From Carposina sasakii (lineage: Eukaryota > Arthropoda > Insecta > Lepidoptera > Carposinidae): 64,000 nt of DNA. This document shows positions 31,422 through 44,271 of the stretch, one piece after another. Location: contig CP053167.1 in assembly GCA_014607495.2 (NCBI GenBank), forward strand, positions 3,224,001-3,288,000, written 5' to 3'. Position numbers and translations under genes: made by a program. Below the pieces are notes generated by a model. It did not search any database and was not told the origin of the DNA. It was given only the letters and a program-made list of their open reading frames with translations. Within the stretch, counting starts at the first letter, position 1; each line of letters opens with the position of its first letter.

Positions 31422-34400
31422 TGGCGACCGACGACTGCCCAAGTGCTGGTCGCCTATTTGTGACGGACATACGGACAAAAGTGCAGTTTTTAGTGGATAC
31501 CGGGAGTGATTTGTGCGTGTTCCCCCGTAAATATCTCAAAGAATTTCGCTCGAAAACTAACTATGATTTGTGTGCCGCTAATGGGTCAGCCATACATACC
31601 TATGGTTTCTATCACTGCGTGTTAAACCTAGGTTTACGCCGTGACTTTGCTTGGCGTTTTATTGTAGCGGATTTAACAAAGGCGATAATAGGCGTGGATT
31701 TCTTGTCTCACTATAATTTAATCGTTGACATAAAAAACCAACGCCTCATCGACGGCAACACTACGCTCGCGACCGCGGCTTTGCTTGCGCGCGGTAATGA
31801 AAACATTTATTCGGTGAAAGTGGTATCTGGTAACTCCGTGTATCATAACATACTAGCGGAATACCCCGACGTTACTCGTCCACATGGACTACACCGCACA
31901 CTACACCACAACACTGTACACCACATCCGCACTACACCTGGGCCACCAGTATCTTGTACACCACGCAGACTCGCACCTGACAAACTTAAAATTGCAAAGT
32001 CTGAGTTTGAGTCGATGTTGCAGAATGGTACCTGTCGGCCTTCGGAATCAGCGTGGGCTTCACCCCTTCACCTCGCGCCTAAGAAGGACAACGAGTGGCG
32101 TCCTTGTGGGGATTACCGCATGCTGAATGCCCGAACGATTCCCGACAGATACCCTATCAAGCACATCCACGACTTCGCTCATTCTTTGTCAGGTTGCACA
32201 TTTTTTTCAACAATAGATCTTGTCAAGGCCTACAACCAGATCCCGGTGTACCCTGATGACATCGCGAAGACCGCTATCACAACGCCGTTCGGCCTTTACG
32301 AATTCCCGTTCATGACGTTCGCACTTCGTAATGCCGGACAGACGTTCCAGCGTTTCGTCGACGAGATGCTTAGAGGTCTGGACTTCACGTACCTGGATGA
32401 CTTTCTTGTCTTTTTCAAGGACCAGAAGACGCACGAAGACCATCTTCGTCAACTTTTCGCCCGTCTGAAGCAGTACGGCATGGTCGTTAATACGGCCAAA
32501 TGCGTGTTTGGCGTTCCCGAGGTGACATTTTTGGGTTACCTCATATCAGGCAAAGGTACCACTCCTCTACCAGCGAAGGTTGAAGCTATCAAAAGCTTCC
32601 CAGTCGGTAAAAGAGCTGCGCCGATTCCTCGGCATGGTCAACTTTTTCCGCAGGTTCATCCTAGGTGCAGCTGATCAGCATGCGCCTCTCAACTCGCTGC
32701 TTACCGGATCGGTAAAGGGTTCACACCCGGTCCATATCACCGGTAAGTTACTGGAGGCTTTTGAAGCCTGCAAAGAAGGTCTCTGTCAGGCCGCCTTGCT
32801 GGCTCATCCAAACTGTGACGCTAGGTTAGCGCTCGTCACAGACGCCTCCGATCGGGCTATTGGCTCGGTGTTGCAGCAGCGGAGTAGCAGTGGTGAGTCC
32901 TGGGAGCCTCTGGCGTTCTTCTCTCGTGGGCTGAGTCCTACACAGCAGAAGTACTCACCCTACGATCGAGAACTACTCGCCATCTACGAGAGTATTAAGT
33001 ACTTTCGCCATATGCTCGAGGCCCGAGACTTTACCGTCTACACTGACCACAAGCCCCTGACCTTCGCCTTCCATAATCGGAAGGAAAACTGCTCGCCAAG
33101 ACAGTTCCGGCATCTGGACCTGATCGCGCAGTTCACCACCGACATCCGACATATTTCGGGTAAGGACAACGTGGTAGCCGATACCCTCTCACGTATCGAG
33201 GAGATTGCCCAGCCTGTTGATCCAGAACAGCTAGCAGCCGCTCAGCATTCTGATCCAGAGCTCAGGCAACTCCTAGATGGTGCGACGTCGTTGCGCCTTA
33301 AACCGATCAGGATCCCAGGCAGCAACATGGAACTGTTTTGCGACGTGAGCACGAACGTGGTAAGGCCGTTCATCCCCAGGATGATGCGGAAAAGAGTGTT
33401 TGAGAGTCTACATTCTCTCAGCCACCCTGGTGCTAATGCTACAGCCAAGCTGGTCTCTGAGCGGTACGTCTGGCCTGAGGTACGAAAGGACTGCAGAAAC
33501 TGGGTCAGAGCATGCTTAGCGTGTCAGCAGTCCAAAGTGACACGCCACACAAGCGCTCCCCTCGGCAGCTTTAAACTCCCTGTAGCCCGTTTCAAGTTCG
33601 TCCATATCGACCCGATCCGACCATTACCTTCGTCCCAAGGCTATAGATATTGCCTCACCGCCATCGATCGCTTTACGCGTTGGCCTGAGGCAATACCACT
33701 ACAGGACATAACAGCTGAGGCTGTAGCAAAAGCCTTACTCAGTGGCTGGATTTCCCGGTTCGGTTACCCTGCTGACATCGTGACAGATCGTGGCAGACAG
33801 TTCGAATCAGCTCTATTCAAGAATCCTTCACAGATTGCTGGATTCCACCACCGCCAAACCACCGCCTATCATCCAGCCTGCAATGGTCTCGTGGAAAGAT
33901 TCCATCGGCAGCTGAAGTCTGCCATAATCTGCCACGGTGATGGGAATTGGGTAGACTCTCTTCCTCTTGCGTTGCTCGGTGTTCGCAGTGCCTTCAAGGA
34001 CGATCTGCAGACCACTTCAGCCGAGTTGGTATATGGGGAACCTTTGCGCCTGCCAGGTGAATTTTTTGATTCAGATGCCGACTATACCCTAGACTTGACG
34101 GAGTTCACGTCAAGACTACGGAGTATAGTTCAGAGCCTGAATCCGTCACCTGCCTCTCGTCATCACGGGAAACGTCCAACGTTTGTTTTCAAGGACTTAG
34201 CCACTTGCACTCACGTGTTCCTGCGTGACTGCACTGTTGGTGGATCCTTAAAACCGGCGTATTCTGGACCGTACGAGGTGCTTCGGAGGGACGATAAAGT
34301 TTTTACTCTTCTTGTCCATGGTAAGAAAGTCACCGTCTCCATAGATCGCATAAAACCTGCGTACATACTGCGTGACCCAGATACCACACATACACATCAC

Positions 34401-34583
34401 TCAACACAAACACATAGTCATACATCCAATCCCACACACACTGCACAAAAACAACAATACGACAAACACAACACAAAAACACACGTGACACACGGAAATC
34501 AGAAACCACCAGATCGCGATGGTAATGTTTTCAGAACCCGATCAGGACGTAAGGTTAGATTTCCCGACTATTATCGCCCTTGA
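31421..34583 (+). pseudogene. gypsy pol: protease, RT, RNase H, integrase; one frameshift
   Basis: Starts at ATG 31421. Protease: [13 protein letters not shown]. Reverse transcriptase: [36 protein letters not shown] and the YLDD box in [11 protein letters not shown]. Near 32600 a small indel shifts the frame within the [17 protein letters not shown] region. RNase [59 protein letters not shown]. Integrase: HHCC zinc motif ([10 protein letters not shown]...CLACQQSK), then [22 protein letters not shown] and [10 protein letters not shown] (DDE). It ends with a His/Thr-rich tail, stop at 34581-34583. Apart from the shift the domains look intact. Confidence 0.85.
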
Positions 34584-34603
34584 CGGTCTCAAGGGGGGGC
34601 TGA

Positions 34604-35082
34604 TGTAGTGATCTCACGATCACCCGTTTTGTCACGGACTTAATTTTGTTATTGTGTATTGTCCAAATTATTATTATTATTTACATAATTATTTATTTCA
34701 TGTACTTATGCAATTATTTTATTTACAATGTCAAAATATAAATCTAATAAATATATCGAGGGACAAACAGACAGCGTCAAACAATGTCGCGCATTAGATA
34801 TCTGCGGCATGACGCAACCGGCGTCTATTGTGCACAGGCTACCTCAGCACCGCACACCCCGTGCATTCCCAAGGCTTGCGCACCCGGCGACCGGCCGCAA
34901 GCGCCGCCTCTCGGCAGTCTGCCTATAACTCCGACGCGGAACGTATGTCTGTTTGCTCCCCGACGACTGGCTTAAATACGTGCGTTCTCATTTGCAATAT
35001 CCCATTGCCTATTGCTTTCCTATCTCGCTTGACTGTGCAGCGCCTTCTATTTTTTATTAAGCTTAGCCTTTCTAACGCTTTA
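34604..35082 (+). repeat. 3' LTR of the gypsy element
   Basis: 479 bp; same ends as the 5' LTR plus a 21-bp segment (GAGGGACAAACAGACAGCGTC-like) absent there. Confidence 0.9.
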
Positions 35083-36975
35083 AAAGTAAATCAATATTGA
35101 AAATAAGAAAAGACAATAATTTAAAATTTAAAGATATTTCTTTGCCAGAGGAAATTAACGCAAATACTGGTTACCATGTAAAATGTTATAAAAACTTTCT
35201 TGCCGTGATGAAAAAATATCGCACGAGTGAATCATCAACTTCTTCAAATCTACCATCATCATCATCAGGTATTTTTTAAATCAAGATTTATTGATTATCA
35301 TTGACGGAAATAAAAATAATTACGTAAAAATAAAATTATTATTTATTATGAATATCTCAATGGTTTTTTTTTATAGAAATGCCATCGACAAACGTAGAAA
35401 CAGTGACAGTAGCCCCTCTAATAGCTACTGAAGAAAGCGGAGCATCAACATCTGCTGAAGTGCCCGTTACTAAAACAAGCCATGCAGATAGGCTATGTGT
35501 GTTTTGTCAAAATAAATATAAACGAGTGAAAGGGCGATACCAACCTCTTCACTCGTCAGAAAGATCAAGTTTGATGCAAGTTCTGAAAGAATTTGGCGAA
35601 AATAATGAATTTTATAACAAAGTTAGCGCAGATTCAAGCCCATTGATTTTTTTATCATAATAGCTGTCGAACAATTGCCATATATACTTTACAAGAACAA
35701 GCGAGGACAAAATCACCACCGAAGAAGACTTGGAAATATTTTCACAAACTGGCTTTTGATGAAATGCAAATTTTTATCAGCGAGGAAATAATAAATAAAA
35801 AATGGATATTTTCATTCACATACTTATGTAAATACTACTTTGAATTATTACAAGGAATACTCGAGGAAAATAATGAAGATGTTGATGTTAATTTTAGTAC
35901 CCAGCGGTTTGAAGCTAAATTGTTACAGAATTACGATGAAATTACAATTATTAAGAGGGACAGAAAAAATATGTAACATTAAAGGATTCTGTTGTTGATG
36001 CAAAATTATGTGAACTGTTGGAAGATGCAGAGATATTGCAAAGAGCAGCATCAATTTTACGAAAAACTATTTTAAAAATGACAAAGAAAGAATTACCAGA
36101 AAACATAACAACTGCTGATTTGTTAAATGGCGAATGTGAAATACCTAAGCAATTACTTGATTTTTTATTGTTTTCTTCTGGGTGGTTATAAACGACGTCG
36201 GAGAATTAGTGAAGGTTGTATAAGGAAAACTAATTCATTGGCAGAAGATTTGATTTATAATGTTACTAATGGGTCTGTCAAAACCAAAAAACACATCACT
36301 CTGGGCATGACATTGAAGAGTTTGACGAGCAGCAGAAAGATCGTAGAAATTATAAATAAATATGGTCATTGTTGTAGTTATCATGTTATTGAAGAATTGG
36401 AAACTGCAGCAACAACTACGTTATTGAATCGTTCTAAAATTTGTCCAAATGAAATTTGTAAAAGACAAGATTTATTCACAGCCTTCAGTAGCCTTCGACA
36501 ACTTCGATCGTTACGTTGATACTGCTACTGGTAAAGATACCCTACATGATACGGTAAGCATAATCTATCAAACAGTTCTAGAAAATGAGGAATCAACAAA
36601 GGGAACTTCTGAGCAACTCCAAAATCCCTCTGAACATGGTGAGTGCACAGGCGAGCTATCCGTTTCATGTGTTCATGCAGGACATAAAAGAAGAAGGACT
36701 CTTGATGCTATCATCCCAGAGTTAGTCCCATATTCAAAGAAACCCAAGATGAATGATGAATTATTGTCTTTATCTGACAATTTAAGAAATGAAGCAACAC
36801 CAGCTTCACTAGAAACAATTTATCAGCAAAAGTTTCTGTGGATGCTTTGCCATGCTCTAAAAATTAAAAAAAACATCGATGTGGGTTGGGTTCCATCATA
36901 ATTTAAACAAAGATTCTCATAATAACAAAGAAAAAATTTGTTATCTCACACCAATAAACGAATCACCGACAAATA

Positions 36976-37339
36976 CAGGGTGTTTTTTTGTGGCCACCTT
37001 TAACGAAGGGTGCGTACTCTATACATAAAATAAAGTAAGTTTATGCCAAAAAAAATGCTGGGAAAAAATTTTTTTAATTACTTGATCTGGCAATATTTAT
37101 AGTGTCTAGTGTTTATGCTAGTTTATTTATAGACAGATATTAATTATTTCTCGTGAAAAAATCTTGCTGCGTGCGTCTATGTGCATTTATGCAGAAAAAC
37201 GCAGTCTATTTACTCAACTTTGGACCCTAATATTTTGGAAACCACACACTTCCCAGGTATGCTTCCATGGAGAAAAATGATCGTGATGATGAGGAGATTC
37301 CGTAGTTTTCGGGAACGTTGACAACCAAAAATCACCCTG
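36976..37339. mobile_element. CAGGGTG-ended short TIR element, copy 2
   Basis: 364 bp, CAGGGTG...CACCCTG, flanked by TA (36974-36975 and 37340-37341). It interrupts the large element's gene between SPTN and IPVVIKTMKQ; removing it with one TA keeps the frame. Confidence 0.8.
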
Positions 37340-38312
37340 TATACCAGTTGTAATAAAAACTATGAAACAAAGTCAAAGTATTGCTGCAGAAATTGGACAA
37401 CCTTGCATTAATGTAACATATGATCTAGCTATAGCAAAAATTGCTATGCAGGTACAGTCTACAGAAAAGCCAGTTTATGATAATTTATTTATCCATTTAG
37501 GACCGTTCCACATCATGTTAGCATTGTTTAGAGCAATTGGAAAATTTATTGACGACAGTGGAATAATGAATGTAGCTGTTGAAAGTGAAATTATCGCAAA
37601 TGGTTCAGTAGATGGATTTTTGAAAGGAAAACATTTTAATCGATGTACGCGGCTGCATCCATTAATGGCACTAGGACTAGAAATATTATGTTTTCAATCT
37701 TTCATAGAAAAAGAAGATATAAGTATTGATGAAGATGTTTACAATAATCTCTCTACATTTATCGATGGTAATGAACCGTTTGTGAACGTCATAGAAAATG
37801 AAGCAATATCAACATTCTCCATTGAGGGATCGCCCACCACCGGGCCCTATACCCTCCGCTGACCCTCGGATCTGCCTACTCATGATCACGAACACAAGAC
37901 ACTACAGTCGCAACGAGAAGCCAGATCCAAGCACCTAGCATGCAACCATAAATACATAGCTGCTAATCCGAAAACCAATTAAAATTTTAATCGACATATG
38001 TTTCGCCAACACCCGTGGCATCATCAGGATTAGTTTTCCATGTTAGTTCTATCTACCGAACCAACTAACTAACAACTAAAACCAATGTATTGCAAATCAT
38101 TTTTATACCCTCAATCAACATAAAAAAATAAATGTTAATACCTACATATTAGTTTAGAAATGTAAAATTATTATAGATAAATAATTATTAAAAATATACA
38201 TTAGTTATTAATTGTTAAATTATTAGAAGAAAATTAATTTATAATAATATTAAATATATATAAAAAAGACCATATCAAGGCTGTACGACAAAGTCATTAC
38301 CTTTGTCCGATC

Positions 38313-40103
38313 CTATTGACTTTGACATTGACAGATTGCAGCCAAAACTGGGCTAGTGTTTACAAAATCTATTTGATTATTTACCAAATTAATACCTGAA
38401 AATTTTGCTTTCATAATTTCTAGTTTTTCTAAAATAGACAGACGGATGCCTTTATCTGCAACATGTAGAACTCTTAACTCATTATTATCTGCCAGGGAGT
38501 GGCCCGCCTGGAGTAAATGTTCGGCAAAGTTGGATTTATTAGGATTACCATTTCTAAAAGCTGATATATGTTCCTTGTATCGAACATTAAAACTGCGACC
38601 AGTTTGTCCAATGTAACAAGCATCACATTCATCACACTTCAACTGGTATACACCTGATTTCTTTTTAAGTTCCAACTTTTGTTTTGTGTTAATTAACTTT
38701 TGTAATGAATTATAAGTCCTAAACGCCACAAATATGTCTTCTTTTTTTAATAATTTAGATAATTTTTCTGAAAAACCTCCATAATATGTCAAACTACCAG
38801 TGTATGATTTTTGAATCTGATCAACTTTAGGGTATAACATTTGTTTAACCAAAATGTTTTCCTTTTTATTGACCAGATTATAAATTAATTGAGGACTGTA
38901 CCCATTAGATCTGGCAATTTGAACAATGGTATTAAATTCTTTATTATAATTGTAATTGTTAAGCGGTAAAGTTACCAGTCTATGTATCATAGACTTATAA
39001 GCCGCTAATTTATGTTGCCATGGGTGGAAAGAATCAACCGGTATTGTGACATCTGTATGGGTAGGTTTCCGGTATACAGCAAAATCATGAAATTTATCTA
39101 ATCTTGATATAGTTAAATCCAAAAAATTTATGCTATTATTAACTTCTTCTTCAATTTTGAATTTAATTTTGGCATGCTTGGTATTAATTTTGTTGACAAA
39201 AACATGAAACTGTCTCACTGAGCCTGTCCAACACAAGATAACATCATCTACATATCTAAAATAATATTTTATCTTACTATTGTTAACTATAAACTTATTT
39301 TCATACCAATCCATAAAAATTTCTGCAAGAAACGGTGACAACGGAGAACCCATAGCCAAACCATCCTTCTGTAAATAATAGGTGTTCCGATAACAAAAAT
39401 AATTTTGGTTCATACAAAGTCTAGTCAGTCCAATAATGTTATCAACCTCCGTTGGATGTAAATTGACTTTATCACACCAAGTCTTAATTATGTCTAAACA
39501 ATCTTTATAAGGAACATTTGTAAACAAACTTTCTACATCTAATGAAAATAATTTTGAATTTGTAGGCAATTCTATATATTTAATTTTTTCTATTAAATCT
39601 AAACTATTTTTAACACTATACTTAGGTGTGAATTGAATTTTTTCCTTTATATAGTTATTTAAAAACGTTGCCAATTTATATGCAGGCGCTCCAATATAGG
39701 AAACTACAGGTCTAACAGGAATATTAATTTTATGTAATTTTGGTAAACCGTATAACATTGGTGTGACAGGATTCATTGAAATTACGCGTTCAATTAAATG
39801 GGGGCATTTTTTGGGAAAAATATATTCTGAATTGGCAATACATTTCTTCAATTCTGCATTGAATTTATTTGTAGGATCAAAGGGCAATGTTTGAAATTCA
39901 TTTGTATTTAAGATTTCCATTACCTTTTCATGATACATATCCTGTTTCATAATAACCAATGTATTGCCTTTGTCTGCTTTACTAATTAAAAGGTTGTTTT
40001 GATCTAACTTGAGTTGTACAGACTTATATATTTTTGAGTAATATGAAAATGAAGTTTTGTTAAGATTACTAGAGTTATTAATTTCCTTATGTAATTCCTT
40101 CAT
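38313..40103 (-). CDS. Penelope-like reverse transcriptase with GIY-YIG endonuclease, minus copy
   Basis: 596 residues from the first Met at 40103; the upstream part is cut by the junction with the plus copy, so the true N-terminus is missing. RT blocks: ISKADKGNTLVIM, PMLYGLPKLHK, FSLDVESLFTNVPY, GLAMGSPLSPFLAEIFM and the catalytic YVDD in YFRYVDDVILCW. C-terminal GIY-YIG-type nuclease: GVYQLKCDECDACYIGQTGR, then RYKEH and NFAEHLL. The CCHH-like insert fits Penelope/Poseidon elements. No stops inside. Confidence 0.85.
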   Translation of the reverse strand: MKELHKEINNSSNLNKTSFSYYSKIYKSVQLKLDQNNLLISKADKGNTLVIMKQDMYHEKVMEILNTNEFQTLPFDPTNKFNAELKKCIANSEYIFPKKCPHLIERVISMNPVTPMLYGLPKLHKINIPVRPVVSYIGAPAYKLATFLNNYIKEKIQFTPKYSVKNSLDLIEKIKYIELPTNSKLFSLDVESLFTNVPYKDCLDIIKTWCDKVNLHPTEVDNIIGLTRLCMNQNYFCYRNTYYLQKDGLAMGSPLSPFLAEIFMDWYENKFIVNNSKIKYYFRYVDDVILCWTGSVRQFHVFVNKINTKHAKIKFKIEEEVNNSINFLDLTISRLDKFHDFAVYRKPTHTDVTIPVDSFHPWQHKLAAYKSMIHRLVTLPLNNYNYNKEFNTIVQIARSNGYSPQLIYNLVNKKENILVKQMLYPKVDQIQKSYTGSLTYYGGFSEKLSKLLKKEDIFVAFRTYNSLQKLINTKQKLELKKKSGVYQLKCDECDACYIGQTGRSFNVRYKEHISAFRNGNPNKSNFAEHLLQAGHSLADNNELRVLHVADKGIRLSILEKLEIMKAKFSGINLVNNQIDFVNTSPVLAAICQCQSQ

Positions 40104-40147
40104 TTCATTTTTGTTATCGGAACACCTATTATTTACAGAAGGATGGT

Positions 40148-41194
40148 TTGGCTATGGGTTCTCCGTTGTCACCGTTTCTTGCAGAAATTTTTATGGATTG
40201 GTATGAAAATAAGTTTATAGTTAACAATAGTAAGATAAAATATTATTTTAGATATGTAGATGATGTTATCTTGTGTTGGACAGGCTCAGTGAGACAGTTT
40301 CATGTTTTTGTCAACAAAATTAATACCAAGCATGCCAAAATTAAATTCAAAATTGAAGAAGAAGTTAATAATAGCATAAATTTTTTGGATTTAACTATAT
40401 CAAGATTAGATAAATTTCATGATTTTGCTGTATACCGGAAACCTACCCATACAGATGTCACAATACCGGTTGATTCTTTCCACCCATGGCAACATAAATT
40501 AGCGGCTTATAAGTCTATGATACATAGACTGGTAACTTTACCGCTTAACAATTACAATTATAATAAAGAATTTAATACCATTGTTCAAATTGCCAGATCT
40601 AATGGGTACAGTCCTCAATTAATTTATAATCTGGTCAATAAAAAGGAAAACATTTTGGTTAAACAAATGTTATACCCTAAAGTTGATCAGATTCAAAAAT
40701 CATACACTGGTAGTTTGACATATTATGGAGGTTTTTCAGAAAAATTATCTAAATTATTAAAAAAAGAAGACATATTTGTGGCGTTTAGGACTTATAATTC
40801 ATTACAAAAGTTAATTAACACAAAACAAAAGTTGGAACTTAAAAAGAAATCAGGTGTATACCAGTTGAAGTGTGATGAATGTGATGCTTGTTACATTGGA
40901 CAAACTGGTCGCAGTTTTAATGTTCGATACAAGGAACATATATCAGCTTTTAGAAATGGTAATCCTAATAAATCCAACTTTGCCGAACATTTACTCCAGG
41001 CGGGCCACTCCCTGGCAGATAATAATGAGTTAAGAGTTCTACATGTTGCAGATAAAGGCATCCGTCTGTCTATTTTAGAAAAACTAGAAATTATGAAAGC
41101 AAAATTTTCAGGTATTAATTTGGTAAATAATCAAATAGATTTTGTAAACACTAGCCCAGTTTTGGCTGCAATCTGTCAATGTCAAAGTCAATAG
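40148..41194 (+). pseudogene. Penelope-like RT/GIY-YIG, truncated plus copy
   Basis: 348 residues identical to the C-terminal part of the minus copy, starting just before AMGSPLSPFLAEIFM and including YVDD and the GIY-YIG domain. The N-terminal RT blocks are absent. The stop at 41192-41194 mirrors that at 38313. Confidence 0.85.
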
Positions 41195-44100
41195 GATCGG
41201 ACAAAGGTAATGACTTTGTCGTACAGCCTTGATATGGTCTTTTTTATATATATTTAATATTATTATAAATTAATTTTCTTCTAATAATTTAACAATTAAT
41301 AACTAATGTATATTTTTAATAATTATTTATCTATAATAATTTTACATTTCTAAACTAATATGTAGGTATTAACATTTATTTTTTTATGTTGATTGAGGGT
41401 ATAAAAATGATTTGCAATACATTGGTTTTAGTTGTTAGTTAGTTGGTTCGGTAGATAGAACTAACATGGAAAACTAATCCTGATGATGCCACGGGTGTTG
41501 GCGAAACATATGTCGATTAAAATTTTAATTGGTTTTCGGATTAGCAGCTATGTATTTATGGTTGCATGCTAGGTGCTTGGATCTGGCTTCTCGTTGCGAC
41601 TGTAGTGTCTTGTGTTCGTGATCATGAGTAGGCAGATCCGAGGGTCAGCGGAGGGTATAGGGCCCGGTGGTGGGCGATCCCTCAATGGAGATTTGAACTT
41701 CCGAATAGTGACGCCTGATACAATTCAATAATATCAACATTGATGACTCGATACCAATATCACAAAGAACAATGTAGAAAAGGAACTTTTGGTAAAACGC
41801 CTCAATTTTATGTTATTTATATGGATCTTGTTCATCACTATCAGTTACTGAGTCGAAGCATTAGGACTGGAAACTTTTCTTTGTACAAATATATTCTGTC
41901 AAAAATAGCAAATATATTTTTTATGACAAATCAGCCTAATTATTCACGATGGCTGATAAAATACCATGATAATTTGTTAAAAGTTGGTCTTACACATCCC
42001 TCAATTGAAAAATTTATGAAAGATGGATACCTTGGAATCAAACGTACTAATAAATCTTTCTCTAGACAGCCAATAGATCTAGTACTTGAACAAACTATTA
42101 ATGCCGACGCGGGAAAAAGATTAACTGGTGTAATCCAGTTCACACATTCTATTTCCGCTCGTCAGCGATGGGCTAGAAGTCACGACATAAGAACAACAGT
42201 CATATCTCAAACTCTGGACATTACTGGTTTACGAAGAAAAAATGATGTATAGCAGACCTGGAAGAACATGCAATGAAAAGAGATTCAGCACAGTTGTGGA
42301 AGTTCATAAATACCTTTGAGAAATTTCTAAATCCATTTATGTTGAATCTAAACAAAGATTGTCTGTATAACATCGGTAATGGTACAGTAGCTTCGATCGC
42401 AGTACAGGATTACTTATTGAATTTTATAGAATCAGGAGAAAGATTAAAAAAGAATTTTATAACTGAATGTTCACAGAATGGAAAAAGATTTGAAGAAAGA
42501 ATTGTACAAGTGAAAATTATGAATTTTGCCTCTGAGAAAAAAAAGAAAAAAATCAAAGTCGGTGATAAGGTTCATGAAATCCGTGTGCAACGTGATTTCT
42601 TTGGTCGCCTGTTAGCTCTGTCAATACAACATAACTTTGATTTGGAAAAGACGTTATCATACCCCATTACAACTGTTCCATTGTCATTGTATCATGAAGA
42701 TGGTACAATACATAAAACTCAGAAATCAGCAATGGTTGAAATTTTAAAGGCAAACGTCAACAGTGAAGAGGTACCAAGACGTTTTGATGTTGTCATTTTT
42801 GATGGATTCTTCTTACTGCATACATTCAAAAATATCCCTAAAACATTTGGTGGTATTTCCAAAAAAATTATGTCGCTACTAACAGCTACACATGCCTCAC
42901 GAGTAGATATCATTTTCGACCAATACTTTTCGCCGTCAATTAAAGATTATGAACGAGCCAAACGACAAGAAGTACGAAACATAAATTATTTCATTGCCGG
43001 ACCAGAACAAATTCGACCAGTTGATTTTATGAAAGAAGTTCGTAACATACAATTTAAAGAAGCTTTCGTAGATTTTTTAATTACACATTGGAGCACAAAT
43101 GAAATGATAGAGTTTATCGGGAATACCATAGTGAACTTAAATTACAAACAATGCCATACTTATAGTGTCCACAATAACTCTGTGATTGTCGATATAAATG
43201 ATGATTGTGTGTGATGTATGAATATCGTGCCAACATCATGAAGAGGCTGATACGAAAATAATATACCATACATGCCAAATGGATGAAGATGTATCCGACG
43301 TATTAATAAAAACATGTGACACAGACATTTTAATATTACTGCTCGGAAACATGGACCATCCCCACAATAATAATTTAAATATCTATATGGAATATGGCAC
43401 TAGTAATTGTAAAAAATGGATAAATATTTCTGAACTATATACAAAATTGGGACCTTCTATATGTCAAAGCTTACCGGGATTTCATGCATTCACCGGTTGC
43501 GATTTCAATCCGTCCTTTTCAAGAAGAGGTAAAAAAAACCATTCCAAATATTGCAAAAATCGAGTGTATATCAGAAGGCATTTAAAGAATTAGGAAACGC
43601 AGAAATAGTACAGAAGAAAGAAAAAATTTTCCCGATACTAGAGTTTGTATGCCAAATGTATGGTTTGAAATGTTCAAAATTAAATAATGCACGTTATGAA
43701 AAGTTCCTTGCTACGTAAAACACAAATAATCCTAAAGTGTTTATGAAAAAAGTAGTAAGCTATGATTCATCAAATTTACCACCCTGTCAACGTGAACTAC
43801 ATCAACAATTATTGAGAACTGCCTACATTACAAATATATGGCGAAATTGTAATTTAAAAGAACCAACAATTCTTACACCTGAAAATAACGGTTGGAACAT
43901 AATTGATAGTCGTTACGATTTTAATTGGTTTGAGGGGAATACGGTTCCATCTTCTATATACGACATACTTTTACAAGGACCTGCTGATACTGCCACAGCA
44001 CAGTAACATACAACTATTTTATTCCGTAACATTCCTACGTAATTGAGCTTGATATTTAATTTTTAACAACCTTATTGATTCATTAAAATAATTTTTTTTA

Positions 44101-44271
44101 CTATTTTCAGATGAGGAAAACATTGTTGAAGAATCAGATGATGATGAAAACAGTGATAGCGAAATTTCGGATGATGCTGAAGAAAATGAATGTTAAAAAT
44201 AATGTAGATTGCATAAAACTCAATAAAATACATTGCATTTACTGTATGCGTTCATGTAACATTTCTTATTT

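Larger units (their letters stand above)
30141..35082 (+). mobile_element. gypsy (CsRn1-like) LTR retrotransposon, nearly complete
   Basis: LTRs 30141-30600 and 34604-35082 start TGTAGTGATCTCACGATC and end AACGCTTTA. AAAG flanks both sides (30137-30140 and 35083-35086). The 3' LTR has 21 bp at about 34757 missing from the 5' LTR, and about six substitutions separate them. The primer site TGGTGCCCCGAATAGG follows the 5' LTR; a polypurine tract AAGGGGGGGCTGA precedes the 3' LTR. It is inserted in the first exon of the large element's gene. Confidence 0.9.
37817..41729. mobile_element. Penelope-like element, inverted double copy
   Basis: Two 5'-truncated copies face head to head. The left arm 37817-39400 and right arm 40107-41690 are reverse complements of 1584 bp, and the proteins they share are identical. 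A 706-bp spacer (39401-40106) is extra upstream sequence of the minus copy. A 39-bp tail follows the right arm. AATATCAACATT is duplicated at 37805-37816 and 41730-41741, so the pair entered as one event. It splits the large element's gene after NEAIST. Confidence 0.9.
30052..44198 (+). pseudogene. FEN1/XPG-like nuclease protein of the large TIR element, broken
   Basis: Exon 1 is 30052-30140 plus 35087-35268 (split by the gypsy element), then an intron 35269-35376 (GT...TTATAG) and a long coding stretch to about 44000, with a possible acidic last exon at 44111-44198. N-terminal: CVICNED...GYHVKCYKNF and CVFCQNKYKR, paired-Cys segments. Middle: KHITLGMTLKSLTSS, IAAEIGQPCINVTYDLAIAK, FIHLGPFHIM, GKHFNRCTRLHPLMALGLEI. 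C-terminal nuclease-like acids: VVIFDG (42801), IIFDQY (42918), HHEEADT (43240-43251), CDTDILIL (43318, 43324) and TGCDFNPSF (43501), in the order of FEN1/XPG metal-binding residues. Then LPPC.REL and NNGW...WF. At least six single-base breaks and one in-frame stop make it dead here. The FEN link is inference from motif order. Confidence 0.7.

Noticed and set aside
30141..35082. Endogenous retrovirus with envelope gene
   Set aside because: No envelope frame follows integrase; the tail before the 3' LTR is short and His/Thr-rich.
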